This document shows positions 33,250 to 33,610 of a DNA stretch of 33,610 bases, in pieces. The notes under the pieces were generated by a model. It saw nothing but the letters and a program-made list of their open reading frames with translations, searched no databases and was not told where the DNA came from. A program made the translations under genes and the position numbers. The DNA is from an uncultured bacterium (GTDB taxonomy: Bacteria > Bacillota > Clostridia > Lachnospirales > Lachnospiraceae): contig CAMWLE010000033.1 of assembly GCA_947175015.1 (NCBI GenBank), positions 1 through 33,610 on the forward strand, read 5' to 3'. The first letter of the stretch is position 1. Every line of letters begins with the position of its first letter.

Positions 33250-33585
33250 GGGGCTGTCAGGAAGCAAACGGGCTGAAAAAGGGGGTTGTGATTCATAGGA
33301 GTCACAGCCCCTGATTTCATTTATAGCATAATGGTTATGGATGATTTTCCTTAAGCTGTCCCGAAAACGACAAATGGTACCCCGAAAACGACAAATGGTA
33401 CCGAAGCGTTTCTATTTTACGAAAATTGTGTACAATTTTTATGTAATATTATGGTTTTGGCAGTGGGATAATTGCCAAAAGTATACTGTTGCTAACTTCA
33501 AAAATACATGTTAGAATAAGCGGACAATGCCATACTTGAAATGGAGGTGTCCGGTAAATTTATTTGACAAAGGAGGAGCGCAGGG
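33250..33585. other. Intergenic region: terminator, tandem repeats, palindromes
   Basis: No gene in 336 nt. It holds the hairpin at 33282-33311, two 21-bp tandem repeats (33360-33401), an inverted repeat aaaattgt/acaatttt (33422-33439) and another ttttggca/tgccaaaa (33455-33480). Confidence 0.7.
33282..33315 (+). terminator. Terminator-like hairpin after the ABC genes
   Basis: Stem ggggttgtga / tcacagcccc (one G-U pair), 10-nt loop, followed by a weak T-rich tail (tgatttca). The upstream ggggctgtc (33250) could form a competing pairing. Confidence 0.6.
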
Positions 33586-33610
33586 ATGGAATTATATTGG
33601 AGAATTATGC
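33357..33610 (+). mobile_element. Possible left end of an IS21-type insertion sequence
   Basis: Starts with TGTCCCGAAAACGACAAATG; the 21-bp unit cccgaaaacgacaaatggta(c) is repeated at once (33360-33380, 33381-33401). IS21 elements begin with TG and carry several short repeats at their ends, followed by a leader and istA. An ORF with a strong ribosome site starts 229 nt in. Only the first 254 nt are in the window, so this is a pattern-based guess. Confidence 0.45.
33586..33610 (+). CDS. Start of an ORF, possibly istA transposase (cut by window edge)
   Basis: ATG at 33586 with aaaggagg 9 nt upstream; the eight visible codons read MELYWRIM. Identity with IstA is inferred only from the upstream repeats. 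Confidence 0.4.

Overview
The window looks like a chromosome segment of a low-to-mid GC Gram-positive anaerobe, most likely a Lachnospiraceae-type Clostridium relative. The reasons are strong GGAGG-type ribosome sites, frequent TTG/GTG starts, consensus TTGACA/TATAAT-like promoters, an OFA-type MFS carrier, an AgrC/LytTR two-component pair, a family of AAA-ATPase/nuclease proteins common in gut Firmicutes, and a Pro/Thr-repeat surface protein. No rRNA, tRNA or CRISPR array was seen. Species is not determined.

Layout. (1) 1-1768: the 3' end of a membrane-anchored surface protein, a terminator, a doubtful ORF made of 15-codon repeats, and a truncated BlaI-type repressor. (2) 1886-12047, plus strand: a ten-gene membrane operon for a multi-subunit cation/proton antiporter. 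Its order (MrpE, F, G, MbhD-like, MbhE fused to MnhB, MnhC, MnhD) is the order of the ion-translocating half of archaeal Mbh hydrogenase, but it continues with three more antiporter-like subunits instead of a redox module. (3) 12044-13328: a gene graveyard around an SMI1/KNR4 (SUKH) gene, with at least three broken reading frames on the minus strand. (4) 13344-19599, minus strand: an operon with its own promoter encoding a small membrane protein, a TerB_N/TerB_C protein, a BREX-type DUF2791 ATPase and an Lhr-like helicase. This is the best candidate for a poorly described defence or DNA-processing system. (5) 19721-20818, minus: a zinc-ribbon-like protein and an O6-alkylguanine methyltransferase. 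(6) 20957-23886, plus: a TldD/TldE-type protease pair with promoter and terminator. (7) 23954-27003, minus: an OFA-family MFS transporter and an AAA-ATPase/PD-(D/E)XK protein. (8) 27154-33311, plus: a perfect-consensus promoter, LytTR response regulator, AgrC-like kinase, then two ABC exporter half-transporters behind an array of 19-21-bp spaced direct repeats that look like the regulator's binding sites. (9) 33357-33610: tandem 21-bp repeats and a new ORF start that look like the left end of an IS21-type element.

How the parts work together. The Mrp/Mbh-like operon should exchange Na+ (or K+) for H+ across the membrane. The TerB/ATPase/helicase operon is a candidate nucleic-acid-directed stress or antiphage module, and the SUKH gene and AAA-nuclease are further conflict-type genes nearby. 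The two-component system probably senses an extracellular signal and switches on the ABC pair. Start codons were reassigned from ribosome-site evidence wherever the longest open frame began at an unlikely TTG/GTG.
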